Assembly: GCF_032813545.1 (NCBI RefSeq)
Contig: NZ_CP136514.1
Coordinates: 310,001-374,000, forward strand
Reading direction: 5' to 3'
Source: Nodosilinea sp. E11
GTDB taxonomy: Bacteria > Cyanobacteriota > Cyanobacteriia > Phormidesmidales > Phormidesmidaceae
Length of the DNA: 64,000 nt
The translations under genes were made by a program, and so were the position numbers. Below the pieces are notes generated by a model. That model made no database searches, was not told the origin of the DNA, and worked only from the letters and a program-made list of their open reading frames with translations. Of this stretch, positions 1 to 8,967 are shown piece after piece. How positions within the stretch are numbered: position 1 is the stretch's first letter; each line of letters begins with the position of its first letter.

Positions 1-350
1 ATATCCTCCAGGCAGAGAGCCTGGGCACAGACCTGTAGTTCATCGTTATCAAATTCGCCCCGGTGACCGCGTTTGTACTCCACAGGACACAGCTGGCCAT
101 CGGTTTCTTCGATCAGATCAGATTTGCCGATCAAACCATAGCGATCGCTCTTGAGCCAAATAGCCCGTACCTGCCAGGTTTCTTCTCGATGGTTGCTGCC
201 CAGAGTGTGAACCCGATCATGCAGGCCAGTGCCTTCAAGGGTGTACTGGTTGTCGATGAACTCCCCAGCACAGAACATACGCCAGCAGCGGTGAGGGCAG
301 TAGGCGTACTGGTTCAGAGCCGCGATGGGTATGTAGTCAGCCTCGATCAT
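1..350 (-). CDS. cas4: Cas4 exonuclease of the type I-D system (3' end outside window)
   Basis: Cas4 is an Fe-S PD-(D/E)XK nuclease that trims prespacers during CRISPR adaptation. The visible N-terminal ~116 residues start MIEADYIPIAAL and contain the Cas4 cysteine motif YCPHRCWR near residue 18 and the catalytic-type EYKRG motif near residue 93. The ATG at 350 was chosen because it begins the conserved N-terminus. It overlaps the end of the preceding small gene by 14 nt, which suggests translational coupling. The C-terminal cysteines are beyond the left edge, and cas1 and cas2 would be expected there too. The motifs and context make the identity strong. Confidence 0.87.
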   Translation of the reverse strand, partial: MIEADYIPIAALNQYAYCPHRCWRMFCAGEFIDNQYTLEGTGLHDRVHTLGSNHREETWQVRAIWLKSDRYGLIGKSDLIEETDGQLCPVEYKRGHRGEFDNDELQVCAQALCLED

Positions 351-498
351 CAGTTTCGATCCTCACTTTGACGCCTTTACTGAGGTATTTGGTGATGGAT
401 TCCCCAAGCTGTTCTTCTACCGATTTAGGGGGTGGTTTACTAAAAACGTCGCGAGTGAAGAGGTAAAGCACCACTCCCAGCATGATGAAAATTTCCAC
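337..498 (-). CDS. Small predicted membrane protein between cas6 and cas4
   Basis: A 53-residue protein starting at GTG 498, seven bases after a good AGGAG Shine-Dalgarno at 506-510. A longer upstream start exists but has no such site. Residues 1-15 (VEIFIMLGVVLYLF) form one hydrophobic segment, followed by a charged tail with FSKPPPKS and a helical, acidic C-terminus. It lies in the cas operon and overlaps cas4 by 14 nt, so it is probably co-translated with it. I do not recognise a family. A role in membrane localisation of the adaptation machinery is possible but is only inference. Confidence 0.55.
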   Translation of the reverse strand: MEIFIMLGVVLYLFTRDVFSKPPPKSVEEQLGESITKYLSKGVKVRIETDDRG

Positions 499-575
499 GG
501 TAGAACTCCTGAAAATTGGCAAAACGGTTCTGTGCCCTTGCAACAAAGGGCTGTAAGACGTAAAGCTAGCGGCGG

Positions 576-1472
576 TTAAGCTACCCGGCGGGTCATGCCC
601 ATGCCCATAGGCGTCTTTCTCCCAACCCCGGCGTAGAGAGCAAAATCGGCCAGGGTATTGAGTTGTTGAATGGTGTCGCGATTGCAGCTTCCCAAAATTT
701 GGTAGGTGACTTTGCCAACGCAGCCCATGAATTGGTTGGCGGGGTTGACCCTAGCCCCGGTGTGCTGGAACTGAGTACGGGGATCTTGGGCTACCTCGGT
801 ACGAATGTTGAAGTAGCTGGGCTGAAGAGCGTCGATGATGTCGGGGGAGAACTCCAAACCACTGTGGTGGTTCCAGCGGCGGAGCAGGCTGCCGAAGACA
901 CTGGCAGGGATAGGCATGGCGGCATCATACTTGCCCTGGCGGAAGGCGGTAGGGGTATAGAACTGGAGGGTGAGCTTGCGTTCTGTCTCAGATGCCTGGT
1001 CGTAGAGCTGCTGGTAATTGCAGAAGTTGGCCCAGGGCTGGGTGCTCTGGGGCGTGCCTAGAATGCTAGTGATGTGCAGGTCGGCTGGCCCCAGATGCCA
1101 GGGTTGGTTGGGGTTGAGGTTGAGCCAGAGCTGGCTGAGGTGGCCAAAGAGGCGATCGTCGAGCAGAGAGATGCGCCACCAGCAGGGGGTACCGGAAGAG
1201 ACGGGCTGACGGTATTGCCATTGCATAGAGCCTGACGCTGGTTCAGGGGAGCGATCGGGCTTGCTCCGTAGCTGTGGCCTGTGACTGCGAACGAGCTGCA
1301 ACGGACTGAGGGTAAAGGATTTGTTGCCTTCGTTAGCGTGGAGCTGGTTACCCATGGCCGCATCAACGGAGCTGACGAGGTTGAGGAAGAGGGCGTGGAG
1401 GTGTTTGCCGGTAGTAAAGCCGGGGGGAATGGGGGAGGAGGGGAGGAGGTTGAGGACAAGGCTGTGTGGCAT
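576..1472 (-). CDS. cas6: Cas6 CRISPR RNA endoribonuclease
   Basis: Cas6 cuts the CRISPR repeat transcript to give mature crRNA. The 298-residue protein has the length of Cas6 and the C-terminal glycine-rich loop GVGRKTPMGMGMTRRVA (about 282-298), which matches the family RNA-binding signature. A general histidine such as H27 or H216 could take part in catalysis, but I cannot assign it. It starts 2 nt after the cas3 stop codon. The order cas3-cas6-cas4 matches known type I-D loci. The catalytic assignment is inference and the family call is firm. Confidence 0.85.
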   Translation of the reverse strand: MPHSLVLNLLPSSPIPPGFTTGKHLHALFLNLVSSVDAAMGNQLHANEGNKSFTLSPLQLVRSHRPQLRSKPDRSPEPASGSMQWQYRQPVSSGTPCWWRISLLDDRLFGHLSQLWLNLNPNQPWHLGPADLHITSILGTPQSTQPWANFCNYQQLYDQASETERKLTLQFYTPTAFRQGKYDAAMPIPASVFGSLLRRWNHHSGLEFSPDIIDALQPSYFNIRTEVAQDPRTQFQHTGARVNPANQFMGCVGKVTYQILGSCNRDTIQQLNTLADFALYAGVGRKTPMGMGMTRRVA

Positions 1473-1474
1473 GG

Positions 1475-3763
1475 CTAAGCAACCCAGAATTCTTCATTGT
1501 CGGGACTTTGCAAGGCAACTCCGGCAGCGGCGATCGCGAGAATACCGGAAAGACTAGGGAAAAATAAATACTCGTTAGGGGTTGGGCTGTCGCCGCCAGA
1601 AACATGAATTGGGTAGTACTCAAGCCCTTGGCTTCTTAGCCTTCTGATAACCCAACGGTTGTTCATATGTTCTTTAACAACGATACCTGGCATCAGATTT
1701 TTCTCAATTTCTTTGATCAAGGCTGTAGAACGAGTCACATTACCGACCATACGTTTAATAGAGCAGTTTTCAAAGGCGAACAGTTTGCAAAGGTAATTGT
1801 TGTCGAATTCTTCTAGACTGTTAACGTAGAGAGAAAAGGCTAGAGAGTAAGGTTGCTCTGCTCTACTGACAGCAATGATATGGTTTTCATCTGATTCAAA
1901 TTCATAAAATCTTAGAAGGTGTATTGGATCAATGATTGCTTCTCCAGCTTCGTCTAGCAGTAGCTTATGAGGATCTTGGATTTTGAGATTTTCAAAGAGG
2001 CTGTCTCTGAATCGAAACAGCGGACTGTAGCTTGCATGAATGGTTTTGGCGTAGCTGTGGAGCTCTTCTGCTAATTCAGAATCTTTTTTCAGAAGGGATT
2101 CTACTGAAGCAATAGAATCACGACCTGCCTGGATATCCTCGTAGTCTTCTGGGCAACAGGTTCTAAGAAAGCTCATCAAACAACTTTGGCCACCCTTGAT
2201 ATACTTCCAGTCTTTTTGAATTTTTTCGAGTGATGATTTCGCAAGATTTTCTGCACCTTGCAACATTCGAATTCGTCTCTTATAGAAATCCCAGTCTCGC
2301 TTCCCTTGTAAAATTTCCTGAAGAACTCTATACAAATCAGTAACAAGGCTTGCTTGAGGAAGCCCCTCTAATTGCGTCTCTAGCTCAAGGAGCGGTTTGG
2401 CAATTTCTAGGAAAGCTTCTGAACGCCAGTAAATATCTAAGAAGGGGCGTTTTAGACAATCTAGGGCTTCAAGTTTTTGTTGTAAGCCAGTGCGACCAGC
2501 ATCAATAGGTAGATCCACAAGGCCCTGCTCCCAGGCTTTTTCTGGGAGATAGGCGATCGCATCCGAAGGAATATGAGTGACAATCTTACCCAATACGCGC
2601 CCAACACGACCAAGTCGCTGCCAAAAAGAGAAGCGATCGCGGGATGAGAAAACAAGCCAGTCTAAATTTTGACGATCTGTATCAATATCCCGCTCAAAGT
2701 TGAAGCCAACATCAACAGTACTAGTGGCCAAAATCACTTGTTTTTGGGCTGCTGAATGGCGTTGTTCTTTGGGAGTATTGCCAATAATTCTTCCAAAGTG
2801 ATGTTCACCAACTTTATTTCGTAGCTGATCTGCAACACGATTGAGCGTATCTTTAGAGTCTAAGATGACCGCTCCGTACTGGCCAGGATGACCCTGAAGA
2901 CGATTTATGACCTCGTCAGTTATCTCGACAATCAAGCTTTCTTTATCTATATATTTGCGGATTTCTAGATTAACTGAAGTCTGTGAGGGCGTTTGTTGAC
3001 TTTCGTCACTTTGTCCATCTACTTGCTGGATCTTGACCCCTTCGTTTTTGAGAAGGGCCAAAGCTGCTTCACAGGCAGGTTCAGGAGTTGCCGTTAAAAG
3101 AACTATTTTGCGGCCATGTTCAAAATACTTAAAAACCTGGGATAGGGCCAAGTAGAAAAGTAAGCTAACTAGCTGTTTGGCATCATAGAGGTGAAACTCG
3201 TCAAAAATAATAGTTGAGAAACTGCTGTAAAATTCGCTGGCAATATTGCTTCTATCTTTAGAGCCGTACTGAAAGAAGGCTGCGTAGTAGAAGATATCTG
3301 GATTGGTGACTAAAAGTAAGGGCCGACCACCATACTCAGGAAAAATAGTTGCAGGCTCTCTGAGTAGATTGTAGATCTTCTCTCCTGGACGGGAACCTAC
3401 TCTATTGTTAGGCCATTCTCTGACCTGCTTGGCAGAAGCAGCTACTACGATGTGAGGTAGTCCAGAGACATCAACAAACTTTTGAGCGGCTTCGGTCTGT
3501 TGCTCGATCAGAGCATTGGTGGGGGCGATGTAAATCGCATTACGATTACGGTTGCGATGAATAACGCTTAAGCCTGCTTTGGTTTTGCCAGTACCGGTAG
3601 GAGCCAAGTCAAGGATAATATCATGGGTTTTGGCGGCTTCGTAGACATCGGCCTGGTGTTGGAGAACGCTATGGTCAAAGGCATTCAGCAGTTCAGCCGG
3701 GAGAACAGGATTAGGGCAGGTGGCAATACTGCGGGGTTCGAGTTGAATTTTGAGGCTATCCAT
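1475..3763 (-). CDS. cas3: Cas3' helicase of type I-D (no HD domain)
   Basis: This superfamily 2 helicase unwinds DNA after Cascade recognition. About 762 residues carry motif I APTGTGKT (~55-62), motif II DEFH (~188-191), motif III LLTATP (~227-232) and motif VI WQRLGRVGR (~385). No N-terminal HD nuclease is present, as expected in type I-D where HD sits on Cas10d. The ATG at 3763 is preferred because GGAGG lies 8 nt upstream at 3772-3776; a GTG at 3778 would overlap that site. The start overlaps the csc1 stop by 8 nt. The C-terminal half is more AT-rich than its neighbours. Confidence 0.92.
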   Translation of the reverse strand: MDSLKIQLEPRSIATCPNPVLPAELLNAFDHSVLQHQADVYEAAKTHDIILDLAPTGTGKTKAGLSVIHRNRNRNAIYIAPTNALIEQQTEAAQKFVDVSGLPHIVVAASAKQVREWPNNRVGSRPGEKIYNLLREPATIFPEYGGRPLLLVTNPDIFYYAAFFQYGSKDRSNIASEFYSSFSTIIFDEFHLYDAKQLVSLLFYLALSQVFKYFEHGRKIVLLTATPEPACEAALALLKNEGVKIQQVDGQSDESQQTPSQTSVNLEIRKYIDKESLIVEITDEVINRLQGHPGQYGAVILDSKDTLNRVADQLRNKVGEHHFGRIIGNTPKEQRHSAAQKQVILATSTVDVGFNFERDIDTDRQNLDWLVFSSRDRFSFWQRLGRVGRVLGKIVTHIPSDAIAYLPEKAWEQGLVDLPIDAGRTGLQQKLEALDCLKRPFLDIYWRSEAFLEIAKPLLELETQLEGLPQASLVTDLYRVLQEILQGKRDWDFYKRRIRMLQGAENLAKSSLEKIQKDWKYIKGGQSCLMSFLRTCCPEDYEDIQAGRDSIASVESLLKKDSELAEELHSYAKTIHASYSPLFRFRDSLFENLKIQDPHKLLLDEAGEAIIDPIHLLRFYEFESDENHIIAVSRAEQPYSLAFSLYVNSLEEFDNNYLCKLFAFENCSIKRMVGNVTRSTALIKEIEKNLMPGIVVKEHMNNRWVIRRLRSQGLEYYPIHVSGGDSPTPNEYLFFPSLSGILAIAAAGVALQSPDNEEFWVA

Positions 3764-4541
3764 GGTTGCGTCCTCCACAAAATTCTAGGTTGGCAGGGAG
3801 AGTATAGTCACCTACTTGCCAAGCAGATCCGCTAAAGCGCAGATTTTTGAGCAATGAGGCAGGGGGGATAGAGATCAGGTCAAAACTTAACAGGCCAAGG
3901 CCAGAGGTGAGATCCGCTGAGTTAAGGTAGGCATGGCAGTTGTACTCCCCTGGGGGTTGGGCAATGACATCAACCGTTTTCACGATTTCAACCTTGACTT
4001 TGCTCATAAACTTACCGACCCGAATGTATTCAGGTAGTTCACCATCGCCAAAGGCAATGGTTTGAAAGCGGTTGCCCCGCTCAATCATCCGTAGGCGACC
4101 TGTTTGCGGAAAATTGCTGGGTCGAAAGGTATTCGGTTTTTTGCCTGTGCGCTTTAGGGGCAGATCGTCTCTGGCAATGGCCACCCGGTTGTTGGTCATG
4201 GCGTACCAGTAGGAGTCTGACAGAGCATTAAATCTTTCAAAGCGAAAGGAGGCTGAGGTGGCTACAGGCCAAGCCGGGAGAATATAGCGCTGACCCGCCA
4301 GGGGGGTGAGGTCTTCGAGATAGGTCGGTCGCCCGGTGGCTTTTCCCAGCAAGCGGTAGGGCGATCGTGCCCAGCCGAGGGCATAGGCCAGGGCGTAGTT
4401 CCCAATGGTGCCCTCGGTGTAGTAGGTGTCTGATAGCTCTCTGGAGGCAAAGAAGACAGGTTCAGCGCACCACAGCTCTATCAGTTGAGCTGTTTTATAG
4501 GGCGGCGGGGTAGTTTGAAGCTCTAGCTCAACTTGCTTCAT
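3756..4541 (-). CDS. csc1: Csc1 (Cas5-group) subunit of type I-D Cascade
   Basis: Csc1 is the Cas5-like subunit that caps the crRNA 5' handle in type I-D effector complexes. The protein is 261 residues, close to family size. It has the family-like middle part GNYALAYALGWARSPYR (about 47-63) and a C-terminal half rich in beta-strand-type sequence. The start is 3 nt downstream of the csc2 stop and the end overlaps cas3. The assignment rests on operon position between csc2 and cas3, on length, and on overall resemblance to Csc1. No catalytic residues are expected. Confidence 0.85.
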   Translation of the reverse strand: MKQVELELQTTPPPYKTAQLIELWCAEPVFFASRELSDTYYTEGTIGNYALAYALGWARSPYRLLGKATGRPTYLEDLTPLAGQRYILPAWPVATSASFRFERFNALSDSYWYAMTNNRVAIARDDLPLKRTGKKPNTFRPSNFPQTGRLRMIERGNRFQTIAFGDGELPEYIRVGKFMSKVKVEIVKTVDVIAQPPGEYNCHAYLNSADLTSGLGLLSFDLISIPPASLLKNLRFSGSAWQVGDYTLPANLEFCGGRNHG

Positions 4542-4544
4542 AGC

Positions 4545-5552
4545 TTAAGCCTCCTGCTCTTTGCCTTTGCCTTTTTTCTTTGATGCAGCTTTGACCTTAC
4601 GCATCGGTTCGTAGGATTCACTCAGCCGTTTTAGAAAAGAGGCTTGATCATCGATTGAAAGATGACGGTCTACATCAGCGATCAACTCGTCTAGTTCTGT
4701 AGCCGAAAGCTGCACTGAAATACCTCGCTTACTTGTCCATGTGGAGATCACGTTTTGGGTAGCTGCAATCAATACACCAGTGTTGAGGGGATGTTCTCGT
4801 TGGTCGGTCGCTAGCTTGTCATAGATGCCTTGCACCAGTTCGAGAGAACTGGGAAGTTCGGCAATGCCGCCAAAAATGCCCAGTATTTGGTTCTCCATGC
4901 GGCCAACGCGGCTGGAGACAGCGCCATAGCGGGTGGTCAGCAGAACATTACCCAGGGCGTAGCGAAGCTCGTCGGCGGTTACATCTTTGAAGGTAACAAT
5001 ATCGAGAAAGTGAACCCCTGGCTTGATGTATTCGCTGGTGTTGAGGGCGGTGGAGGCTTTACCTTCTTCGTCCCGCATAGTGCCGGTTTCAAAAATGGCG
5101 TTGATAGTGCGATCGCCAATCAATTCCGTAGAGGGCAGCACGCTAAAAGCATCTTCTGTCCATACCCGGCTTTTCTGTGCCCCTTCACCACCAGCGGCAA
5201 AACCATAGAGAAAGCAGTCAACACACATCTCACAGGGGGCGTTGGTGTTGAGAGAACAGATAGAATTGCCTTTGGGGTCGGGATACAGAAGTTCGTGAAC
5301 CCGCAGAAACTCGCGCCCTTTGCGACGCTCTGGGGCAATCTGCTTGCGTTTGGTCATCACCAGTCGGGGAATGGTAGCGGTATCGGCTACGCCCGCTTGC
5401 ACGTACTCGCTGCACATGGGTTCCCCGGTACCCTCGGTGCGAAAGATGGTTTCTGATTGGGTGGTTCGCAGTACCACAGCACCAATGGTGCGGCCTTTAG
5501 GAAAGTTTTCGTAGCTGGTAGCGAGAAAGGGTTGCAGTTTTTCAATAAACAT
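4545..5552 (-). CDS. csc2: Csc2 (Cas7-group) backbone subunit
   Basis: Csc2 is the repeated Cas7-like backbone protein that binds crRNA in type I-D Cascade. The 335-residue protein begins MFIEKLQPFLATSYE and has the four-cysteine, zinc-type segment CSLNTNAPCEMCVDCFLYG (about 98-116). It also has the TTRYGAVSSRVGRMEN stretch (~206-221) typical of Csc2. The C-terminus is Lys-rich (KKKGKGK). The AGGAG site for this gene overlaps the cas10d stop codon, so the two are translationally linked. Confidence is high from both sequence and context. Confidence 0.9.
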   Translation of the reverse strand: MFIEKLQPFLATSYENFPKGRTIGAVVLRTTQSETIFRTEGTGEPMCSEYVQAGVADTATIPRLVMTKRKQIAPERRKGREFLRVHELLYPDPKGNSICSLNTNAPCEMCVDCFLYGFAAGGEGAQKSRVWTEDAFSVLPSTELIGDRTINAIFETGTMRDEEGKASTALNTSEYIKPGVHFLDIVTFKDVTADELRYALGNVLLTTRYGAVSSRVGRMENQILGIFGGIAELPSSLELVQGIYDKLATDQREHPLNTGVLIAATQNVISTWTSKRGISVQLSATELDELIADVDRHLSIDDQASFLKRLSESYEPMRKVKAASKKKGKGKEQEA

Positions 5553-5563
5553 TTTGATTGCTC

Positions 5564-8263
5564 CTAAGCTTGCGTGGATTGTTTTTCAGTTTGGGCTTTA
5601 AGCTCTTTGCGGGCTTCCTGAAGGAAAAAGAGATAGGCGGCTTCCAGCGTTTTGCTGTCGCCTAAGAGTCGGTCGGGGCGAGAGTTGTAAACTTCAACAA
5701 ACAGCTCTTTTAGCACACCGTAGTATTGAGAGATTTGCTCATACTTAGTTGCCCCAACCCCATGCTCTCGAATGCGATCGAGGCGGTTATGATACTGCTG
5801 CACCAGGGCAGCAAAGACCGTATCCCAATCCATGTGGGGTTTTCGAGCGCGAATGGCCTTGATGAACTCTGAAAAAGGCTCCGCCTGGGCAGTGCGACGG
5901 AAGGAACTACCACGCAGTTTCCCGACCTCTGCAATGTGAGCTGCCTGCTTGAGATAGCGTGAAACACGATCATGTTCTTCTGACATCAAACTCTCCAAAA
6001 GGGTGGTCAAAGGTTCTTTAATTCGAGTCCAGGTAGCCTCCAAGTTAGGGTCATCCTGTTCTCGTAACAGCCAGCGCAGGAGGACGTGATACAGATCCAA
6101 GGGGCGAGCGGCAGACCTAGCCAGGTCGTACAGACAGTCATCCTTTTTTGGAAGACTGGCTACGGCTACTGACAATTGGCCTAAACATCGCAAGCGCTCT
6201 AATACTGCTTCGGCGGTTACCTGCTGGTGGCGCTCTTGTTTAGAGAGATTGCCTTCCCGGAGGTATTGCCCTGAGCCTAAAAGGGGCTGGAGGGTAGACG
6301 GAATGCCTTCTACCCTCCCAAAAATATCCCAGCTAGGCTTAATTTCCAGGTTGGCACTGAGCACAAAAGGAAAGCCAATATCCAAGGCTAAAGCCATTTC
6401 CAGGGCTAGCCGTAGAGACTTGAGTAACGCTAGCGAGTTATTTACATCACCCCAGAGTACGGGGATCGTGACGGTAGAATGCATAAACTCAGGCCGTTTG
6501 GGCAGAGCTAACCCAACGACTTTGTTCGCTTTGAAGACGAGTTGATTGTCTCGATAGAGCTGTAGCTCATCAACGGTAACGGTGCCGTCTTCGTTAGTTT
6601 CAGCGGTGCGCTGGAGAAACTGCTTCCAGATGCGTTGTAGTTCAACGCTAGACCCCTTAGGTAGAGCAAAATGCAGGTACAAGGGAGCCTGTTTACTAGC
6701 TTTTGGAAAATTGGCCCCAACGGTGAGCAGTTGATATCCCAGGGCTGACAGTGCATCTGCACGACGTTTCGGTTCGGCACTCATGCCACCGGGTAGCCGA
6801 TTGGAGAACGACTGTACCTTTGTCTCTGGGGGCATTTTGGCGGAAATCAACTCCTCAACCTGAGCCGTTGACGTTGGCCCCAGAGAGCACCGCAGGCGAG
6901 GACTGGCTTCAATGTAGCTGGTGAGTTCAGAAAAGCCTTGCCAGGTGGAAGGGTGAGCAAAATTAAGCAACTGGGCGACAGCATCTACCAGCGATTGAGG
7001 GACGGAGGTGTCTTCGGTTTGGCGTAGCTGGAACGAGTCTCGGAGAAGGAGGGCAATCGCCGCTTGACCTTGGGACACTGCTTTGGCAGCAAAAAGACAT
7101 CGCCCATACTGTGCATTGAAAGGCTCTAAAGCAGCCCGTTGTTCAGAGGTTAATTCAGCTTGTTCAGCAATGCGATCCCAGGCATCTTTGGGGCTAAGGG
7201 TTGCCTCGCGGTAGCTAAGATAAGCGGCTTTGAGCCCTTCTGAAACAGCAAATTCTCCAGCACTAGAGATGGGCAGCAAGCCCAACTCAGCCGCTGCTGC
7301 TATCGCTGTATCTCCAGCATCGTTGCCATATTTTTGAACATCTTGGACAACCTTATCTGGCTTATAGCCACTAAATTTTTTGACCAGCAAAGCATCTACC
7401 TGATCAATGGCAGCATCAGGGTTCTGCTGTACGGCTTGCGGGTCAACTTTAATACCGTCTTTGCTAGCTTTAACCAGTTGCTCAACATTGCCACTGAAAA
7501 CTTGATTGATTTTACGGTGCCACTTTTGGGCGATCACTAAGGTCAAATCTTCTTCGGGGAAGCGTTCTCCAATAAAAAGCTGCCCATCTGGATCAATAGA
7601 TAAAGTCGCCAGACCCCGCTCATGGAGAACTTCTTCACAAGCCGCCAAGAGTAGAGCGGTTAGGTAACCTCGGTCTTCTGCTAACCCCACCTTAAAAAAA
7701 TGAGTGTCCTTTTGCAGTGCAACCGTTAACTCGTTTTCAACCTTACGAATACGCTGTTCTTCAGGGATACCCAGATCGTATAGGTCACCACCAATAAGCA
7801 TTGCGGCCCAACGCTTGATGTTGGGATCTTCGGGCAGAAAGCGCATGCCATCACTGGCATTGTGCCCGGAATGTCGCTCAATCAGGCAGCGCACTAGCTC
7901 TAGGTCATCGTCAGTTTTTACCCAGTCAACTACACCAGCCCTTTCCAGTTGTTCTTTGAGAAAGGCGCGATCGCGGGCTAGGGTTTTTACATTTCGCTCT
8001 CTTGGATCTAACTTGTTGAGATCGTGAACTGCTGTTGCGGCTAGGATCAGCGATCGCTTGTCATCAGGGACGTTGGCAAGTTTGCTAACAGTTAGAACAA
8101 ACTGACAAGCTGAGTCAAGATGTTCTGCTAAGCTTCGTCCTCGACGGCTTCCATACTGAGCATGTTCGCTATGTAGCTTGTACAGATTAGGGCGTACTTT
8201 GGTGAAATATTCTTCGTCTACAGTATGGGATTCCTGCTTGAGTAGGCGGCGTTGCTTAAACAT
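5564..8263 (-). CDS. cas10d: Cas10d (Csc3) large subunit with HD nuclease domain
   Basis: Cas10d is the large subunit and target-cutting nuclease of type I-D. The 899-residue protein has an N-terminal HD domain: H48 in AEHLD, H80-D81 in AVHDLNK, then H131 and H134 in ERHSGHNA. I see no GGDD cyclase motif, as expected for Cas10d. The rest is a long, mostly helical region without simple motifs. It is the first gene of the Cascade operon after a small upstream gene (start at 8299-8484), with a 35-nt gap. The HD domain compensates for the HD-less Cas3'. Confidence 0.92.
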   Translation of the reverse strand: MFKQRRLLKQESHTVDEEYFTKVRPNLYKLHSEHAQYGSRRGRSLAEHLDSACQFVLTVSKLANVPDDKRSLILAATAVHDLNKLDPRERNVKTLARDRAFLKEQLERAGVVDWVKTDDDLELVRCLIERHSGHNASDGMRFLPEDPNIKRWAAMLIGGDLYDLGIPEEQRIRKVENELTVALQKDTHFFKVGLAEDRGYLTALLLAACEEVLHERGLATLSIDPDGQLFIGERFPEEDLTLVIAQKWHRKINQVFSGNVEQLVKASKDGIKVDPQAVQQNPDAAIDQVDALLVKKFSGYKPDKVVQDVQKYGNDAGDTAIAAAAELGLLPISSAGEFAVSEGLKAAYLSYREATLSPKDAWDRIAEQAELTSEQRAALEPFNAQYGRCLFAAKAVSQGQAAIALLLRDSFQLRQTEDTSVPQSLVDAVAQLLNFAHPSTWQGFSELTSYIEASPRLRCSLGPTSTAQVEELISAKMPPETKVQSFSNRLPGGMSAEPKRRADALSALGYQLLTVGANFPKASKQAPLYLHFALPKGSSVELQRIWKQFLQRTAETNEDGTVTVDELQLYRDNQLVFKANKVVGLALPKRPEFMHSTVTIPVLWGDVNNSLALLKSLRLALEMALALDIGFPFVLSANLEIKPSWDIFGRVEGIPSTLQPLLGSGQYLREGNLSKQERHQQVTAEAVLERLRCLGQLSVAVASLPKKDDCLYDLARSAARPLDLYHVLLRWLLREQDDPNLEATWTRIKEPLTTLLESLMSEEHDRVSRYLKQAAHIAEVGKLRGSSFRRTAQAEPFSEFIKAIRARKPHMDWDTVFAALVQQYHNRLDRIREHGVGATKYEQISQYYGVLKELFVEVYNSRPDRLLGDSKTLEAAYLFFLQEARKELKAQTEKQSTQA

Positions 8264-8298
8264 AAAATCTGTCCTTAGATTGTGCTCCTAGAACCTGT

Positions 8299-8484
8299 TT
8301 ATTTCGCAACCAATCGATATTCAAACATCTGCTCAACTGCCCGTCGCTTCTCTACCTGCCATCCTTTTTGCTTAGCTCGATGCAGCACAGCCGAAAACCG
8401 ATGTCCCACCTGCTCCACCATCTCTGATGTCGAGTGCCATTGACCATCTCCCAACACCTGTGCCAGTTTCTCTATCATGGTCAT
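8299..8484 (-). CDS. Small winged-helix-like protein at head of the cas operon
   Basis: A 61-residue protein starting MTMIEKLAQVLGDGQWHS; the second Met (8478) is an equally plausible start. The pattern DGQWHSTSEMVEQVGHRF, then a helix, then VEKRR and MFEYRLV resembles a minimal winged helix-turn-helix fold. It lies 35 nt upstream of cas10d on the same strand and is probably co-transcribed. It could regulate the operon or bind DNA as an accessory protein. I recognise the fold type but not a named family. Confidence 0.6.
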   Translation of the reverse strand: MTMIEKLAQVLGDGQWHSTSEMVEQVGHRFSAVLHRAKQKGWQVEKRRAVEQMFEYRLVAK

Positions 8485-8600
8485 TTCGCTAATCCTCCTG
8501 CATTACTCTCGATGTATGAGGCAGATCCCGGAACCTTAAATAAAGCAATACAAAATAAAACCCTCGATCACACAAGGTTACCCGCCACAGCAACCAAACC

Positions 8601-8880
8601 TTATTCAGGCGGCAAATCGGACTCTCTAAGCTGCCGGCAGACTACTAGGCGAGCCGCATATTCGAGACAGGCCAAAATATCGTCTAGATGTAGTTGGGGT
8701 CATTCACTCAGCACATCTTGATAGGACAGGCCATCAGCTAACCATCTCAGCACCTGCTCAACCATCACCGCCTGCCCACGAATCGTCAGCTTGCCGTTGC
8801 CTCCTGCGTCTCCAAGGCTAAGTCGATTCAGCAAGAGATTGTCGCGTCCTTTATCTGCATCTATAAAGTATCCGTGTCTT
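8601..8880 (-). pseudogene. DUF433 (antitoxin-like) gene remnant with internal stop
   Basis: Read on the minus strand, this segment gives LTIRGQAVMVEQVLRWLADG, then LSYQDVLSE, then a TGA stop at 8700-8702, then PQLHLDDILACLEYAARL. That is the DUF433 pattern of a small DNA-binding antitoxin, broken by a stop where an aromatic residue usually stands. The reading frame resumes and ends at TAA 8601. No ATG fits at the 5' end. A partner toxin gene is not visible nearby. Confidence 0.6.
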
Positions 8881-8960
8881 GTTGCATGTCCCTATGCTGA
8901 CAGAGATACTAGAGAGTATCAAGAGAAATAATTACAAAGTGTCCGTACAAATTAAGTACG
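8865..8960. promoter_or_regulatory. Direct and inverted repeats in the WYL/cas intergenic region
   Basis: Two direct copies of AAAGTRTCCGTR lie 71 bp apart at 8865-8876 (AAAGTATCCGTG) and 8936-8947 (AAAGTGTCCGTA). The second overlaps a perfect dyad CGTAC-7nt-GTACG at 8944-8960, eight bases before the regulator's start codon. Placement between a divergent regulator and the cas operon suggests operator sites, possibly autoregulatory. Binding is inferred, not shown. Confidence 0.4.
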
Positions 8961-8967
8961 CCCCTCT

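Noticed and set aside
663-1478. Plus-strand frames opposite cas6
   Set aside because: They are antisense frames of a clear cas6 gene, with no ribosome site and no family pattern.
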